Positions 1 to 5,185 of a stretch of 10,796 nucleotides of DNA are shown here, piece by piece. Position numbers and translations under genes: made by a program. The notes under the pieces are model-generated. The model made no database searches. It saw only the letters and a list, made by a program, of their open reading frames with translations, and had not been told where the DNA came from. Location of the stretch: NCBI GenBank assembly GCA_964472725.1, contig CAYYLZ010000066.1, positions 1 through 10,796 of the forward strand. The letters run 5' to 3'. Position 1 is the first letter of the stretch. Every line of letters begins with the position of its first letter. Source of the stretch: RGIG6375 sp964472725. GTDB taxonomy: Bacteria > Bacillota > Clostridia > Oscillospirales > Oscillospiraceae.

Positions 1-2
1 TC

Positions 3-797
3 GAGTGCTCCGGCATTTCCATGAAACATCTGGGTGAGGATCTTGATATCCACTGCGGCGGCATCGACAACGCCTTTCCCCACCACACCAACGAGATTGC
101 CCAGTCCGAGAGCTATCTGGGTCACAAATGGTGCAACTACTGGATGCACGTGCACCATCTCAACACCAACGACGGCAAGATGAGCAAGTCCAAGGGCGAG
201 TTCCTCACCGTTTCCCTGCTGGAAGAAAAGGGCTACGACCCCCTGGTTTACCGTTTCTTCTGCCTGCAGAGCCACTACCGCAAATCCCTGGTGTTCTCCT
301 GGGAGAACCTTGACAACGCAGTTGTTGCCTTCGGCAAGCTCATTGCCAAGATCGCCGCTCTTGACCCCGCCGCAGGCGAGGTTGAAGCCGAGGCGCTGGC
401 AGCCCTCAAGGAGAAGTTCGCCGCCGCTCTTGATAACGACCTGAACACTTCCCTTGCCGTGACCGCCGTTTACGACGTTCTCAAGGCAAAGACCACCGAC
501 GTCACCAAGCTGGCCGCGCTGGCTGATTTCGACACAGTTCTCAGCCTCAACCTTATCGAAAAGGCCGCCGTAAAGCGTGAGGCCGACGCAAAGGCCAAGG
601 CCGCCGCTGTTGCCTCTTTCGCGGTCATTTCCGAGACCGGTGAGGAGGACGCCGAAATTGAGGCGCTCTGCCTTGCCCGCCGTGACGCTAAGAAGGCCAA
701 GAATTTTGCCGAGGCCGACCGTATCCGTGATGAACTGAAAGCCAGGGGCATCGAGATAACCGATATCCCCAACGGCGTCAAGTGGAACAGAGTTTAA
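3..797 (+). CDS. cysS: Cysteinyl-tRNA synthetase, C-terminal part (5' end outside window)
   Basis: The cytoplasmic class I synthetase attaches cysteine to tRNA-Cys. The frame is open to the left edge, so the gene begins upstream; an ATG at 21 is internal. The first codons read ECSGIS, the family's zinc-site region (usually ECSAMS). They are followed by the DIHCGGID and FPHHTNEIAQSE segments, then by KMSKS, the ATP-binding loop, in the context GKMSKSKGEF. Next comes the HYRKSLVFSWENL stretch at the start of the anticodon-binding helical domain, and then an alanine/lysine-rich C-terminal region ending NGVKWNRV. Family members usually have HHENE and KMSKSxGNF; the changes to HHTNE and KMSKSKGEF are tolerated variants. 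A hairpin terminator follows the stop within 15 bases. Confidence 0.95.
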   Translation, partial: ECSGISMKHLGEDLDIHCGGIDNAFPHHTNEIAQSESYLGHKWCNYWMHVHHLNTNDGKMSKSKGEFLTVSLLEEKGYDPLVYRFFCLQSHYRKSLVFSWENLDNAVVAFGKLIAKIAALDPAAGEVEAEALAALKEKFAAALDNDLNTSLAVTAVYDVLKAKTTDVTKLAALADFDTVLSLNLIEKAAVKREADAKAKAAAVASFAVISETGEEDAEIEALCLARRDAKKAKNFAEADRIRDELKARGIEITDIPNGVKWNRV

Positions 798-808
798 TAT
801 TTCTCAGG

Positions 809-838
809 CCCCCGACCTTTATTGGTCGGGGGTCGTTT
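809..838 (+). terminator. Rho-independent terminator of cysS
   Basis: A 9-bp perfect stem (CCCCCGACC at 809-817 pairing with GGTCGGGGG at 824-832) has a 6-base loop and is followed by TCGTTTCATTT. The left arm also encodes the last codons of the converging replisome-organizer gene, whose stop lies in the loop. Confidence 0.8.
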
Positions 839-1766
839 CATTTCTCCCCTTTAGCTTTGCGAGGTACTCCTTCATTCGTTCAAGCTCGGTAACAGGGTCT
901 TCGGGCTTACCGTAATCGTTGTATTCGTCCTCTTCGGGATGATACCCGATGGTGCCCGTATGCTGCCTGTCGGCTGACTTTTCCTGCCGCATGCCCCATT
1001 GTTCACGGCTGCAGCGGCGCAGCACCAGCGCCCAGTCCTGCCAATGGTTACGGTTGCCCGTGCTTTGGGCGCTTTCGTCTATGTAGCTTATGCATCGGGC
1101 AAGCTCCGCCTCACCCAGCTCGTTCAAAAGCTGCGTGTACTCCGCGCCCGTCAGCTCCACCCATCCGTAGCTTCCGTACGTTTTCTTAACATCACTTTTC
1201 TCAGGAGAGCGAGAGCGTGTGCGCGCCCCCGGCGCGTTTTCTCTCTCTTTCTCTGTATCTGTATTTGTATTTGTCTTTATCTCTGTATTTATCTCTGTTG
1301 GACATTGTCCGGACATCTCCTGGACACTGTTTGGACAATCATTGGACACTTCTTGGACATTCGTTGGACAATCATTGGACACGGTATCTTCATTATCCTT
1401 GTTTCTCTGCTTGCGCTTATACCCTGCCCACTTGCTTTCCGAAGCCACAAACTTATCGAAATCCGCAAGATATACCGTTCCATCTTCCCACAGTTCAACA
1501 AGTTCCAGTTCCTTCAGGTGCTCCATAGCGGCTGACACTATATCCACATCAAATCCTGTGAGCTTTGCCAGCATTTTGTCGTTGCAGGGTATTTTCTCGC
1601 TAACCCGCAGCCGCCCCTCGCTTTTTATGCTGCGCAGCAGAAGACGGATATAGAAAAAGCTGTAAAGCAGTCCGTCGGGCAGGCTTTCAATGTACTGCAG
1701 TCTGCTGTCGTCGAAAAAATCCCAAACTATCTGTGCGTAAAAATATTTCTCATCTCTTGCTATCAT
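819..1766 (-). CDS. Phage/plasmid-type replisome organizer (replication initiator)
   Basis: This 315-aa protein probably binds the iteron array inside its own gene and helps load the replicative helicase. Residues 10-95 (VWDFFDDSRLQYIESLPDG, then a helical stretch with SEGRLRV, then a predicted winged helix) match the phage replisome organizer N-terminal domain. Residues 125-195 form a low-complexity hydrophilic linker with an 11-residue repeat (SNDCPTNVQEV, SNDCPNSVQEM), created by 11-nt DNA repeats read through three frames. Residues 203-258 (VELTGAEYTQLLNELGE through the STGN segment to W) resemble the small C-terminal domain common in phage and plasmid initiators. The start at 1766 is chosen because AAGGAGG sits 6 bases upstream; the open frame runs 18 codons further, but without such a site. 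There are no phage genes beside it. The last codons overlap the cysS terminator. The family call is by eye. Confidence 0.82.
   Translation of the reverse strand: MIARDEKYFYAQIVWDFFDDSRLQYIESLPDGLLYSFFYIRLLLRSIKSEGRLRVSEKIPCNDKMLAKLTGFDVDIVSAAMEHLKELELVELWEDGTVYLADFDKFVASESKWAGYKRKQRNKDNEDTVSNDCPTNVQEVSNDCPNSVQEMSGQCPTEINTEIKTNTNTDTEKERENAPGARTRSRSPEKSDVKKTYGSYGWVELTGAEYTQLLNELGEAELARCISYIDESAQSTGNRNHWQDWALVLRRCSREQWGMRQEKSADRQHTGTIGYHPEEDEYNDYGKPEDPVTELERMKEYLAKLKGRNETTPDQ
1222..1236 (+). other. GC hairpin followed by T-rich tract
   Basis: CGCGCC, CCC and GGCGCG form a perfect 6-bp stem with a 3-base loop, followed on the plus strand by TTTTCTCTCTC. It looks like a terminator for antisense transcripts or a structural border of the candidate origin. 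It lies within coding sequence of the initiator (residues near 178-183). Confidence 0.35.
1237..1297 (+). other. Pyrimidine-rich tract beside the iterons (candidate unwinding element)
   Basis: These 61 bases are almost all C and T on the plus strand, with repeated CTGTAT and TTTGTAT words, so the gene strand is strongly purine-rich. The tract abuts the first iteron directly. In iteron origins an easily melted segment usually adjoins the array; this role is inferred from position and composition only. Confidence 0.45.
1298..1385 (-). repeat. Eight 11-bp iterons inside the initiator gene (candidate origin)
   Basis: Eight directly repeated 11-bp units run without a gap. On the plus strand GGACA starts at 1300, 1311, 1322, 1333, 1344, 1355, 1366 and 1377, exactly 11 bp apart. 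The plus-strand consensus is TTGGACA followed by four variable bases. GGACA is invariant in all eight units, TTGGACA occurs in six, and TTGGACAATCA occurs twice exactly. The 11-bp period is close to one helical turn, so all cores would face the same side of the DNA. Initiator-binding iterons within the initiator gene are known from lambda O and several phage replisome organizers; the assignment here is inference. Confidence 0.8.
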
Positions 1767-1772
1767 AAATAT

Positions 1773-1779
1773 CCTCCTT
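1773..1779 (-). promoter_or_regulatory. Ribosome-binding site deciding the initiator start
   Basis: AAGGAGG on the minus strand lies 6 bases before the ATG at 1766. It favours this start over the in-frame ATG at 1820. Confidence 0.8.
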
Positions 1780-1812
1780 GGGAATTTTTTCTTTACCGTA
1801 TCACAGGCAGCA

Positions 1813-1829
1813 ACTGACATTCACTGACA
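1813..1829 (-). repeat. Paired TGTCAGT direct repeat upstream of the initiator gene
   Basis: ACTGACA occurs at 1813-1819 and 1823-1829, a 10-bp period. On the gene strand it reads TGTCAGT twice, sharing the TGTC start of the TGTCCAA iteron core. It could be an operator for autoregulation. No convincing -35/-10 pair was seen here. Confidence 0.35.
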
Positions 1830-1866
1830 CGTTTTATTATTTTAAGGAAATACTTATATTAAAGAA

Positions 1867-1973
1867 CGTCATTCCGAGCGAAGCGAGGAATCCCCCGGTT
1901 TAATGTGCCGCAGCAACGACATGCGTTGCGGTCATTTGGGGGATCCTTCGGCCCTTCGGGCCTCTGGATGACG
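1867..1973. repeat. 107-bp palindromic interspersed repeat
   Basis: The outer arms are imperfect inverted repeats: CGTCATTCCGAG at the left and CTCTGGATGACG at the right, with a second pair GGAATCCCCC and GGGGGATCC further in. The centre holds a smaller hairpin (CCGCAGCAACG against CGTTGCGG). The CATTCCGAGCGAAGCGAGGAATC motif is a well-known intergenic repeat type in gut bacteria. It carries no reading frame and shows no clear target-site duplication. Together with the dapA terminator it accounts for most of the intergenic stretch upstream of the initiator gene. Confidence 0.7.
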
Positions 1974-1990
1974 ATGAATATATAAACATA

Positions 1991-2024
1991 AAAAAGTCCC
2001 TCGTCTGCATAACAGACAAGGGAC
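1991..2024 (-). terminator. Rho-independent terminator of dapA
   Basis: On the minus strand GTCCCTTGTCTG, loop TTATG and CAGACGAGGGAC form an 11-bp stem with one internal mismatch, followed by TTTTT. It begins 17 bases after the dapA stop, separated by a TTGATAATTGATAAT motif. A near copy is found at 5031-5067. Confidence 0.88.
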
Positions 2025-2040
2025 ATTATCAATTATCAAT

Positions 2041-2931
2041 TCATTTCAGCAGTCCGTAGCTTTCAAGGCACTTACGGAGCTTGGCGGCGTTATCGTCGCC
2101 CATCTTCCACAGGGGCAGACGCAACTCACCCACCTCCATGCCCAGCATATTCATAGCCGTCTTGACGGGCACGGGGTTGACCTCGATGAACATCTTTTCA
2201 AAGAAGTCGGCGTATTTGCAGTAGAGGGCGGTGGCGGCCTTGAAATCATTCTTCAGGCAAAGCTCGCACAGCTCCGCTACCACCTTGGGCAGGATATTGG
2301 ACGCCACGGAGATAACGCCCACCGCGCCCATGGCCATCAGCGCCACGGTATTGTCGTCGTTGCCGCTCCACACGTTCAGCTCGTCGCCGCAGACGGAGCG
2401 GGTACGCGCAAAAAGGCTCAGGTCGCCGGAGGCTTCCTTGACGCCGTTGATGTTGGGGTGCCGGGACAATATTTTATAGGTATCTGCAGAAATGGAAACA
2501 GTGGTGCGGCTCGGTACATTATAGAGTATCATAGGCACGTTCACGCGGTCGGCAACGTATGTAAAATGCTGAACCAGACCCGCCTGAGTGCTGCGGTTGT
2601 AATAGGGCGTTACCATGAGTATGCCGTCCACGCCCGAGGCCTCGGCGCTGCGGGCAAGGCGAATGGAGGTCATTGTATCGTTGCTGCCCACGCCGGAGAT
2701 GACCTTCATGCGGCCTGCGGTGTGCTTAACGCAGAAATCCACAAAGGCTTCATGCTCGTCGAGGGGCTGGGTGGCATTCTCGCCGGTAGTTCCGTTAACG
2801 ATTATCGCGGAGGTACCGCCGGCATACTGCAGGTCGATAAGCTCCGCCATCTTGGCGTAGTCGATTTTGTTGTCCCTATCAAAAGGCGTTATCATTGCGG
2901 TACCGCTGCCGGTAAAAACAGGAATTTTCAT
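2041..2931 (-). CDS. dapA: 4-hydroxy-tetrahydrodipicolinate synthase
   Basis: The enzyme condenses pyruvate with aspartate semialdehyde, the first committed step of the diaminopimelate/lysine pathway, in the cytoplasm. At 296 aa it has the usual length and the TIM-barrel motifs in order: GTTGE at 47-51, which binds pyruvate, TPYYN at 108-112, YNVPSRT at 137-143 with catalytic Tyr137, and GVKEASGD with the Schiff-base Lys165. SGNDD follows further on. The N-terminus MKIPVFTGSGTAMITPF fits the family start. The ribosome-binding site is only moderate (AAAGGA about 12 bases upstream). The gene begins 39 bases after the XRE regulator on the same strand, so the two may be cotranscribed. It is followed by a strong terminator. 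Confidence 0.95.
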   Translation of the reverse strand: MKIPVFTGSGTAMITPFDRDNKIDYAKMAELIDLQYAGGTSAIIVNGTTGENATQPLDEHEAFVDFCVKHTAGRMKVISGVGSNDTMTSIRLARSAEASGVDGILMVTPYYNRSTQAGLVQHFTYVADRVNVPMILYNVPSRTTVSISADTYKILSRHPNINGVKEASGDLSLFARTRSVCGDELNVWSGNDDNTVALMAMGAVGVISVASNILPKVVAELCELCLKNDFKAATALYCKYADFFEKMFIEVNPVPVKTAMNMLGMEVGELRLPLWKMGDDNAAKLRKCLESYGLLK

Positions 2932-2970
2932 GTGCTCATCATCCTTTCATTACAGCTTACGGCGAATTCT

Positions 2971-3570
2971 TCAAACTGTGCGCACGCGGCGATTATGCAG
3001 ATAAATATACCACATGACTACCAGCACCTGCACCACGCCCGCCACAATAAATATCATATACATATTCTGCAGGGTAAATGTAAGGAACACGCAGCAGGCC
3101 AGCGACCATATCAGCGCACTGGCGCTTATAAGCCGCGGGATAAGAGGCCACCACAGCTCCGAGAACACGATGGACACGATGCAGGAAACCGGGATCGCCC
3201 ACATCATTATGAGCCACGCCTTGCTCATTCCGGGAATGATAAGCTCCACGGCGAAAAAGCCCACCATCGCCACCAGCCACACAAGTCCCATGGACATGAG
3301 CAGAATAAGCAGACGCTGGGGAGTCTTGTTCACCGGCTCGGGCAGCTTGGGCTCCTCGCTGCCGATAAGGTCGTTTATTGTAACGCCGAAAAGCTCCGCT
3401 ATTGCGGCAAGGACACAAATGTCCGGCAGGCCCTCGCCGCGCTCCCATTTTGACACGGATTTATCAGAGTAGTTAAGTATTTCCGCGAGCTCGGCTTGGG
3501 TCATGCCCTTTTCCTTGCGATACCAGCTTATATTTTTGGCAACATTTGCCTTAATCATTTCGTCATTCAT
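2971..3570 (-). CDS. Membrane-anchored XRE-family transcriptional regulator
   Basis: This is a 199-aa protein with an N-terminal DNA-binding domain and a C-terminal membrane part. Residues 8-69 form a classic Cro/XRE helix-turn-helix, with MTQAELAEIL as the first helix and SDKSVSKWERGEGLPD as the recognition region, ending FGVTINDLI. Four hydrophobic segments follow at about 87-112, 118-138, 143-167 and 169-191, then a basic tail HNRRVR. Such XRE proteins with membrane tails are common in clostridia and mostly uncharacterised. The start at 3570 is chosen because the conserved domain begins just after it and a promoter -10 lies only 6 bases upstream. That means the extended start at 3612 would precede the promoter and that the message would be almost leaderless. 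No Shine-Dalgarno sequence is visible. The signal sensed is unknown. Confidence 0.82.
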   Translation of the reverse strand: MNDEMIKANVAKNISWYRKEKGMTQAELAEILNYSDKSVSKWERGEGLPDICVLAAIAELFGVTINDLIGSEEPKLPEPVNKTPQRLLILLMSMGLVWLVAMVGFFAVELIIPGMSKAWLIMMWAIPVSCIVSIVFSELWWPLIPRLISASALIWSLACCVFLTFTLQNMYMIFIVAGVVQVLVVMWYIYLHNRRVRTV

Positions 3571-3576
3571 ATTTAT

Positions 3577-3605
3577 ATGATACAACAGACCGCAATTTTT
3601 TGCAA
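3577..3605 (-). promoter_or_regulatory. Candidate promoter of the XRE regulator
   Basis: On the minus strand TTGCAA (3605-3600), 17 bases, then TATCAT (3582-3577) lie directly before the ATG. Transcription would begin at or next to the start codon. GCAA and TTGC form a small inverted repeat overlapping the -35, a possible autoregulatory operator. Confidence 0.5.
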
Positions 3606-3645
3606 TAGTCAAAAACCCGCAGAAATAAAGACTTTTTTAGCCGTT

Positions 3646-3660
3646 TCTACCGGGGGTAGA
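3646..3660. other. Small inverted repeat in the divergent intergenic region
   Basis: TCTACC, GGG and GGTAGA form a 6-bp stem with a 3-base loop between the divergent XRE and DegV genes. It could be an operator. It is followed by AT-rich DNA with no recognisable function. Confidence 0.3.
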
Positions 3661-3721
3661 GTTGGATTTTTAAGCTCTATTTTTAATATTTTTTATAGTA
3701 GAGGCGTTTTCCCGTGAAGTA

Positions 3722-3752
3722 TAGACAGTTTTTGCCGCCGCCATGGTATAAT
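3722..3752 (+). promoter_or_regulatory. Extended -10 promoter of the DegV-family gene
   Basis: A perfect TATAAT at 3747-3752 is preceded by TG one base upstream (TGGTATAAT), the extended -10 form. A -35-like TAGACA lies at 3722-3727 with a long 19-base spacer. The expected transcript start is near 3759. Confidence 0.75.
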
Positions 3753-3765
3753 CAAAACATCAAGG

Positions 3766-3785
3766 CGCGGCAATTAATTGCCGCG
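3766..3785 (+). promoter_or_regulatory. Perfect 20-bp palindrome in the DegV leader
   Basis: CGCGGCAATTAATTGCCGCG is fully self-complementary and lies about 7 bases after the expected transcript start and 12 bases before the AGGAGG ribosome-binding site at 3798-3803. It is either a dimeric repressor operator or a leader hairpin. There is no T-run, so it is not a terminator. Confidence 0.6.
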
Positions 3786-3812
3786 AAAACATTACACAGG
3801 AGGACACCTCAA

Positions 3813-4700
3813 ATGAACACCTTTCTGCTCTGCACCGACTCCGGCAGCGACCTGATGCTGGACACCTGCAAGAAGTACGATATTATTCCCCTCAAGATGC
3901 ATTACGCCATTGGCGACACTATCTTCACCGACGGCATGACCGTGGAGACCGTTCAGGAGCTTTACGGCAAGATGGTTGACGGCGCAGTGCCCAAGACCAG
4001 CCAGATCAACGCCTCCGAGTTCGTTGACTTCTGGACTCCCCTGCTGGCCGAGAAGCTGCCCATTCTCCACCTCTCCCTGGGCAGCGGCATTTCCGGCACC
4101 TACTCCAACGCCGAGATCGCAAAGCAGATGATCCTCGAGGAGCACCCCGACGCCGAGATCTATCTGGTTGACACCCTTGGCGCTTCCGCTTCCTACGGCA
4201 TGCTCTGCATTGAAACCGCCAAGCTTCGCGAGGCGGGCAAGACCGTGCAGGAATGCTACGACTGGCTCATGGAAGTGCGCCACAATGTTGACGTATTCTA
4301 CACCACCGGCGACCTGAAGTATCTCCACCGCGGCGGCCGCGTCAGCAAGACCAGCGCCGTTGTTGGCACCGTGCTGAACATCAACCCCATTCTCACCCTT
4401 GACCCCGCCGGCAAGCTGGTAAGCATCGATAAGGCTCGCGGCGAGAAGGCCACCGAGCGCAGAGTTCGCGAGCTGGTGGGCGATCTTGTTACCAACGCCG
4501 CCGAGAATACCCTTTACATCAGCCACTCCGACTGCCCCGAGCGCGCCAAGCGCTTCGGCGATATGCTTCAGGCTGAGTTCGGCTTCAAGGACGTATTCTA
4601 CACCTACATCGGCGCCACCATCGGCAGCCACACCGGCCCCGGCCTCGTGGCAATGTTCTTCTTCGGTCAGCCCCGCCCCGAGATCAGCAAGTACAAGTGA
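3813..4700 (+). CDS. DegV family protein (fatty-acid binding)
   Basis: This 295-aa protein carries the DegV/FakB fold, which binds a single fatty acid and in Firmicutes presents it to the FakA kinase for phospholipid synthesis. Visible motifs in order: TDSGSDL near the N-terminus, TSQINASEF (family TSQPS), LSLGSGISGTYSNA, VDTLGASA, then TTGDLKYLHRGGRVSKTSA (the DL..L..GGR signature), KARGEKA, and IGSHTGPGLVAMFFFG at the C-terminus. The length is typical. The start at 3813 has AGGAGG 9 bases upstream; the open frame extends to 3714, but that part contains the promoter and palindrome. No kinase gene is adjacent, so the partner and ligand are unknown. Confidence 0.93.
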   Translation: MNTFLLCTDSGSDLMLDTCKKYDIIPLKMHYAIGDTIFTDGMTVETVQELYGKMVDGAVPKTSQINASEFVDFWTPLLAEKLPILHLSLGSGISGTYSNAEIAKQMILEEHPDAEIYLVDTLGASASYGMLCIETAKLREAGKTVQECYDWLMEVRHNVDVFYTTGDLKYLHRGGRVSKTSAVVGTVLNINPILTLDPAGKLVSIDKARGEKATERRVRELVGDLVTNAAENTLYISHSDCPERAKRFGDMLQAEFGFKDVFYTYIGATIGSHTGPGLVAMFFFGQPRPEISKYK

Positions 4701-4714
4701 TATAAAATACAGAG

Positions 4715-4748
4715 CGTCCCGCATCGTCTAACGGTACGGGACGTTTTT
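4715..4748 (+). terminator. Rho-independent terminator of the DegV-family gene
   Basis: CGTCCCG at 4715-4721 pairs with CGGGACG at 4737-4743, with an inner CGT/ACG pair, followed by TTTTT. It begins 15 bases after the stop codon. Confidence 0.88.
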
Positions 4749-5030
4749 GCTGTTTATTAATTGATAATTGATAATTATAGGTGCGGGTCGGGAGATTTTG
4801 CGGGTTATGGTTTTTGCGGTGGTGGTCATTATATTGCGGCGGCTTGAGGGCAAGCAGCCCTACATCAAGTTTTTAGATTTCCGCATAATCGTTATTGCTC
4901 TGAATTTTCCAAATATCATCGTAGGGAACAAGCCTGCCTGTTCTGTTTTTGTTTTTCTGCCGGAGCTAAACCAATAAGCGGCTGAGGCAGGCCTCAGCCC
5001 TGCAAGGTCAAAATAAAATATTATACAAGC
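4749..5030. other. Gene-free region with short repeats
   Basis: No convincing gene is seen here. The stretch opens with AATTGATAATTGATAATT at 4759-4776, the same motif found beside the two matching terminators. CCCTAC at 4858-4863 and GTAGGG at 4921-4926 form an inverted pair bounding 69 bases, resembling GTAGGG-type intergenic repeats. A hairpin GGCTGAGG, CAGG, CCTCAGCC lies at 4980-4999. A 69-codon open frame (4768-4977) begins with TTG and lacks a ribosome-binding site. Confidence 0.5.
4759..4776. repeat. TTGATAATTGATAAT motif, copy near degV terminator
   Basis: AATTGATAATTGATAATT is a tandem of TTGATAA. The same motif in inverse orientation (ATTATCAATTATCAATT) lies at 2025-2041 beside the dapA terminator. 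Shorter versions lie at 5070-5078 and 5177-5189 around the ferredoxin-domain gene end. Confidence 0.6.
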
Positions 5031-5067
5031 AAAAAATGTCCCCTGTCTGCATAACAGACAAGGGACA
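5031..5067 (-). terminator. Rho-independent terminator downstream of the ferredoxin-domain gene
   Basis: On the minus strand TGTCCCTTGTCTG, loop TTATG and CAGACAGGGGACA form a 13-position stem with one mismatch, followed by TTTTTT. It lies 119 bases beyond the stop of the gene at 5186, with a short repeat between them. It is nearly identical in stem and loop to the dapA terminator, and the single mismatch is at the same place. Confidence 0.82.
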
Positions 5068-5099
5068 TTCTCAATTATCAGCTATTGCGTCCTTGATGG

Positions 5100-5147
5100 T
5101 CTCCGCAGCAGGATGCGGAGATGCTTCGGCAAAGCCTCAGCATGACA
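5100..5147. repeat. Partial palindromic intergenic repeat
   Basis: TCTCCGCA at 5100-5107 pairs with TGCGGAGA at 5114-5121. It is followed by TGCTTCGGC and GCCTCAGCATGACA, an imperfect second hairpin. The CTTCGGCaaaGCCTCAGCATGAC end resembles the right end of the repeat at 1867-1973 (CTTCGGCC..., GGATGAC). It looks like one end of the same broad repeat class, placed between the ferredoxin-domain gene and its terminator. Confidence 0.5.
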
Positions 5148-5185
5148 AAGTTTTGATGCAGCAATTTACCGCACAACATTATCAA

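Noticed and set aside
1298..1385. CRISPR-like array
   Set aside because: The units are 11 bp, contiguous and within a coding frame; there are no spacers of CRISPR length and no cas genes.
1767..1820. N-terminal extension of the replisome organizer to an ATG at 1820
   Set aside because: The extra 18 codons cover the ribosome-binding site of the better start at 1766 and the paired TGTCAGT repeat, and they do not look like the family N-terminus.
2458..3453. Long plus-strand open frame opposite dapA and the XRE gene
   Set aside because: The protein is histidine-rich and low in recognisable structure, spans two well-supported genes on the other strand, and is a reading-frame shadow.
3571..3612. 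14-codon N-terminal extension of the XRE regulator
   Set aside because: It overlaps the promoter boxes and has no ribosome-binding site, and the conserved domain starts after 3570.
3714..3812. Upstream extension of the DegV-family gene
   Set aside because: This part contains the TATAAT promoter, the palindrome and the ribosome-binding site; the encoded residues do not fit the family.
3792..4724. Long minus-strand open frame opposite the DegV-family gene
   Set aside because: It is an alanine/glycine/valine-rich shadow of a clearly recognised gene in GC-rich codon use.
4768..4977. 69-codon plus-strand open frame, hydrophobic at its start
   Set aside because: It begins with TTG inside the AATTGATAATT repeat, has no ribosome-binding site, and covers an inverted CCCTAC/GTAGGG repeat.
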